From positions 3,038,001 through 3,102,000 of the forward strand of contig NZ_CP187926.1 in NCBI RefSeq assembly GCF_049933045.1: DNA of 64,000 bases, in the 5' to 3' direction. This DNA is from Pseudocolwellia sp049933045. Its GTDB lineage: Bacteria; Pseudomonadota; Gammaproteobacteria; Enterobacterales; Alteromonadaceae. Shown piece after piece: positions 63,007 to 64,000 of the stretch (the first letter of the stretch is position 1; the number at the start of each line of letters is the position of its first letter). The position numbers were made by a program, and so were the translations under genes. The notes below the pieces were generated by a model, which worked only from the letters and a program-made list of their open reading frames with translations, ran no database searches and was not told where the DNA came from.

Positions 63007-64000
63007 ATGAACAAACAACACAACTGTGACGTATTAATTATTGGAAGTGGAGCTGCTGGCTTATCACTTGCTCTACATTTATCTAAAAATGCTGATGTTG
63101 TTGTCCTCAGTAAGTCACTAGTTAATGCAGGCTCTACCTATTATGCTCAAGGTGGAGTTGCCGCTGTATTTGATGAAAATGATAATATTGATTCACATGT
63201 CACTGACACTTTAATTGCAGGTGCTGGCTTATGTGATGAAGACGTTGTTCGTTACACCGCTGAAAATGCTAAAGAATGCATGGAGTGGTTAATAGGACAA
63301 GGTGTTGATTTTGACAAAGAAGAATCGACTGGAAATAAAGTGAAATATCATTTAACCCGTGAAGGTGGTCACAGTCATCGTAGAATTTTGCATTCAACAG
63401 ATGCTACTGGTAAAGCGATTCAAACCACGTTAGTTGATCAAATAAAAAATAATAACCGAATACGTTTATTTGAACGTTACAACGCTATCGATTTGATCTC
63501 TAAAACGGATAAAGATAACAATTCTGAATGTATCGGTGCTTATATTTGGAATAGAAACACTGAAAAAGTTGAAAGTATTTCTGCTCAAAAAATTATTTTA
63601 GCAACAGGTGGAGCAAGTAAAGTATACCAATATACGTCTAACCCAGATGTTGCTAGTGGCGATGGTATTGCTATGGCTTGGCGAGCTGGTTGTCGAGTCG
63701 CAAATATGGAATTTAATCAATTCCATCCTACTTGTTTATTTCATGCTGAAGCCGGCACATTTTTATTAACTGAAGCTCTTCGAGGCGAAGGTGCATTACT
63801 AAGACGTCCAGACGGTAGTCGTTTTATGCCAAGCTTTGATGAACGTGCAGAGTTAGCGCCACGTGATATTGTAGCTCGAGCAATAGATTATGAAATGAAA
63901 CGTTTAGGTGCTGACTGTATGTATTTAGATATTAGTCACAGACCAGACGACTTTATCAAACAACATTTTCCTACTATTTATCAAAAAACTTTAGAGCTTG
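63007..64000 (+). CDS. nadB: L-aspartate oxidase (3' end outside window)
   Basis: First enzyme of NAD synthesis from aspartate, a flavoprotein. The 331 visible residues include CDVLIIGSGAAGLSLALHL (FAD binding), STYYAQGGVAAVFDENDN, HLTREGGHSHRRILHSTDATG, ATGGASKVYQYTSNPDVASGDG and EFNQFHPTCLFH. The ATG at 63007 is divergent from rpoE, the same arrangement as in E. coli. Confidence 0.96.
   Translation, partial: MNKQHNCDVLIIGSGAAGLSLALHLSKNADVVVLSKSLVNAGSTYYAQGGVAAVFDENDNIDSHVTDTLIAGAGLCDEDVVRYTAENAKECMEWLIGQGVDFDKEESTGNKVKYHLTREGGHSHRRILHSTDATGKAIQTTLVDQIKNNNRIRLFERYNAIDLISKTDKDNNSECIGAYIWNRNTEKVESISAQKIILATGGASKVYQYTSNPDVASGDGIAMAWRAGCRVANMEFNQFHPTCLFHAEAGTFLLTEALRGEGALLRRPDGSRFMPSFDERAELAPRDIVARAIDYEMKRLGADCMYLDISHRPDDFIKQHFPTIYQKTLEL

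Overview
The window looks like a chromosomal segment of a low-GC marine gammaproteobacterium of the order Alteromonadales, most like the Colwelliaceae (Colwellia/Thalassotalea type). The evidence is the AT-rich base composition, the gammaproteobacterial gene orders (nadB | rpoE-rseA-rseB-rseC-lepA-lepB-rnc-era-recO-pdxJ-acpS; barA | rlmD-relA-mazG; trmB-yggL | mutY-yggX; thrL-thrA-thrB-thrC), and the number of large hybrid kinases, chemoreceptors and cyclic-di-GMP proteins. Assignment to a family is inference. No prophage, insertion sequence, integron or CRISPR array was seen.

Layout. 1-8.0 kb: a truncated NIT-domain chemoreceptor on the minus strand, then a cobalamin riboswitch that leads a plus-strand operon for vitamin B12 uptake and lower-ligand assembly (btuD-btuC-cobT-cobS-cobC-cobO-btuF). 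8.2-13.2 kb: a secreted protein of unknown function and a 1277-residue hybrid histidine kinase. 13.2-17.9 kb: a 363-bp palindromic MITE-like element, a tRNA-Phe, a DUF1289 protein, a GntR/FCD regulator, a receiver-TPR protein that lacks its phospho-acceptor Asp, and an alpha/beta hydrolase. 18-27.7 kb: dbpA, yebG with a LexA box, a YgjP-type metallopeptidase, the attenuated threonine operon, ung and a small membrane protein. 27.7-30.5 kb: trmB-yggL against mutY-yggX.

30.6-32.1 kb is the most unusual stretch. A tRNA-Phe is followed by two tRNA-Thr(UGU) genes, and each tRNA-Thr is followed by four tandem repeats made from the 3' end of that tRNA plus its terminator. The arrangement resembles the rtT repeats after E. 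coli tyrT, but on a different tRNA and in larger number. A further decayed tRNA-Thr tail lies near 35.7 kb.

32.6-43.1 kb: an M1-family metallopeptidase with a DUF6702-like partner, two cyclic-di-GMP proteins (GGDEF, and GGDEF-EAL), a BMT5-like methyltransferase carrying a zinc finger, and a YHYH-domain lipoprotein with a small secreted partner. The 0.84-kb gap at 43.05-43.9 kb holds two related, tandem, terminator-ended units that look like sibling small RNA genes with pyrimidine-rich loops. 43.9-64 kb is largely core: a LysR regulator, a YebC-family protein, mazG, relA, rlmD, barA, acpS, pdxJ, recO, era, rnc, lepB, lepA, the sigma-E operon with its own sigma-E-type promoter, and the start of nadB.
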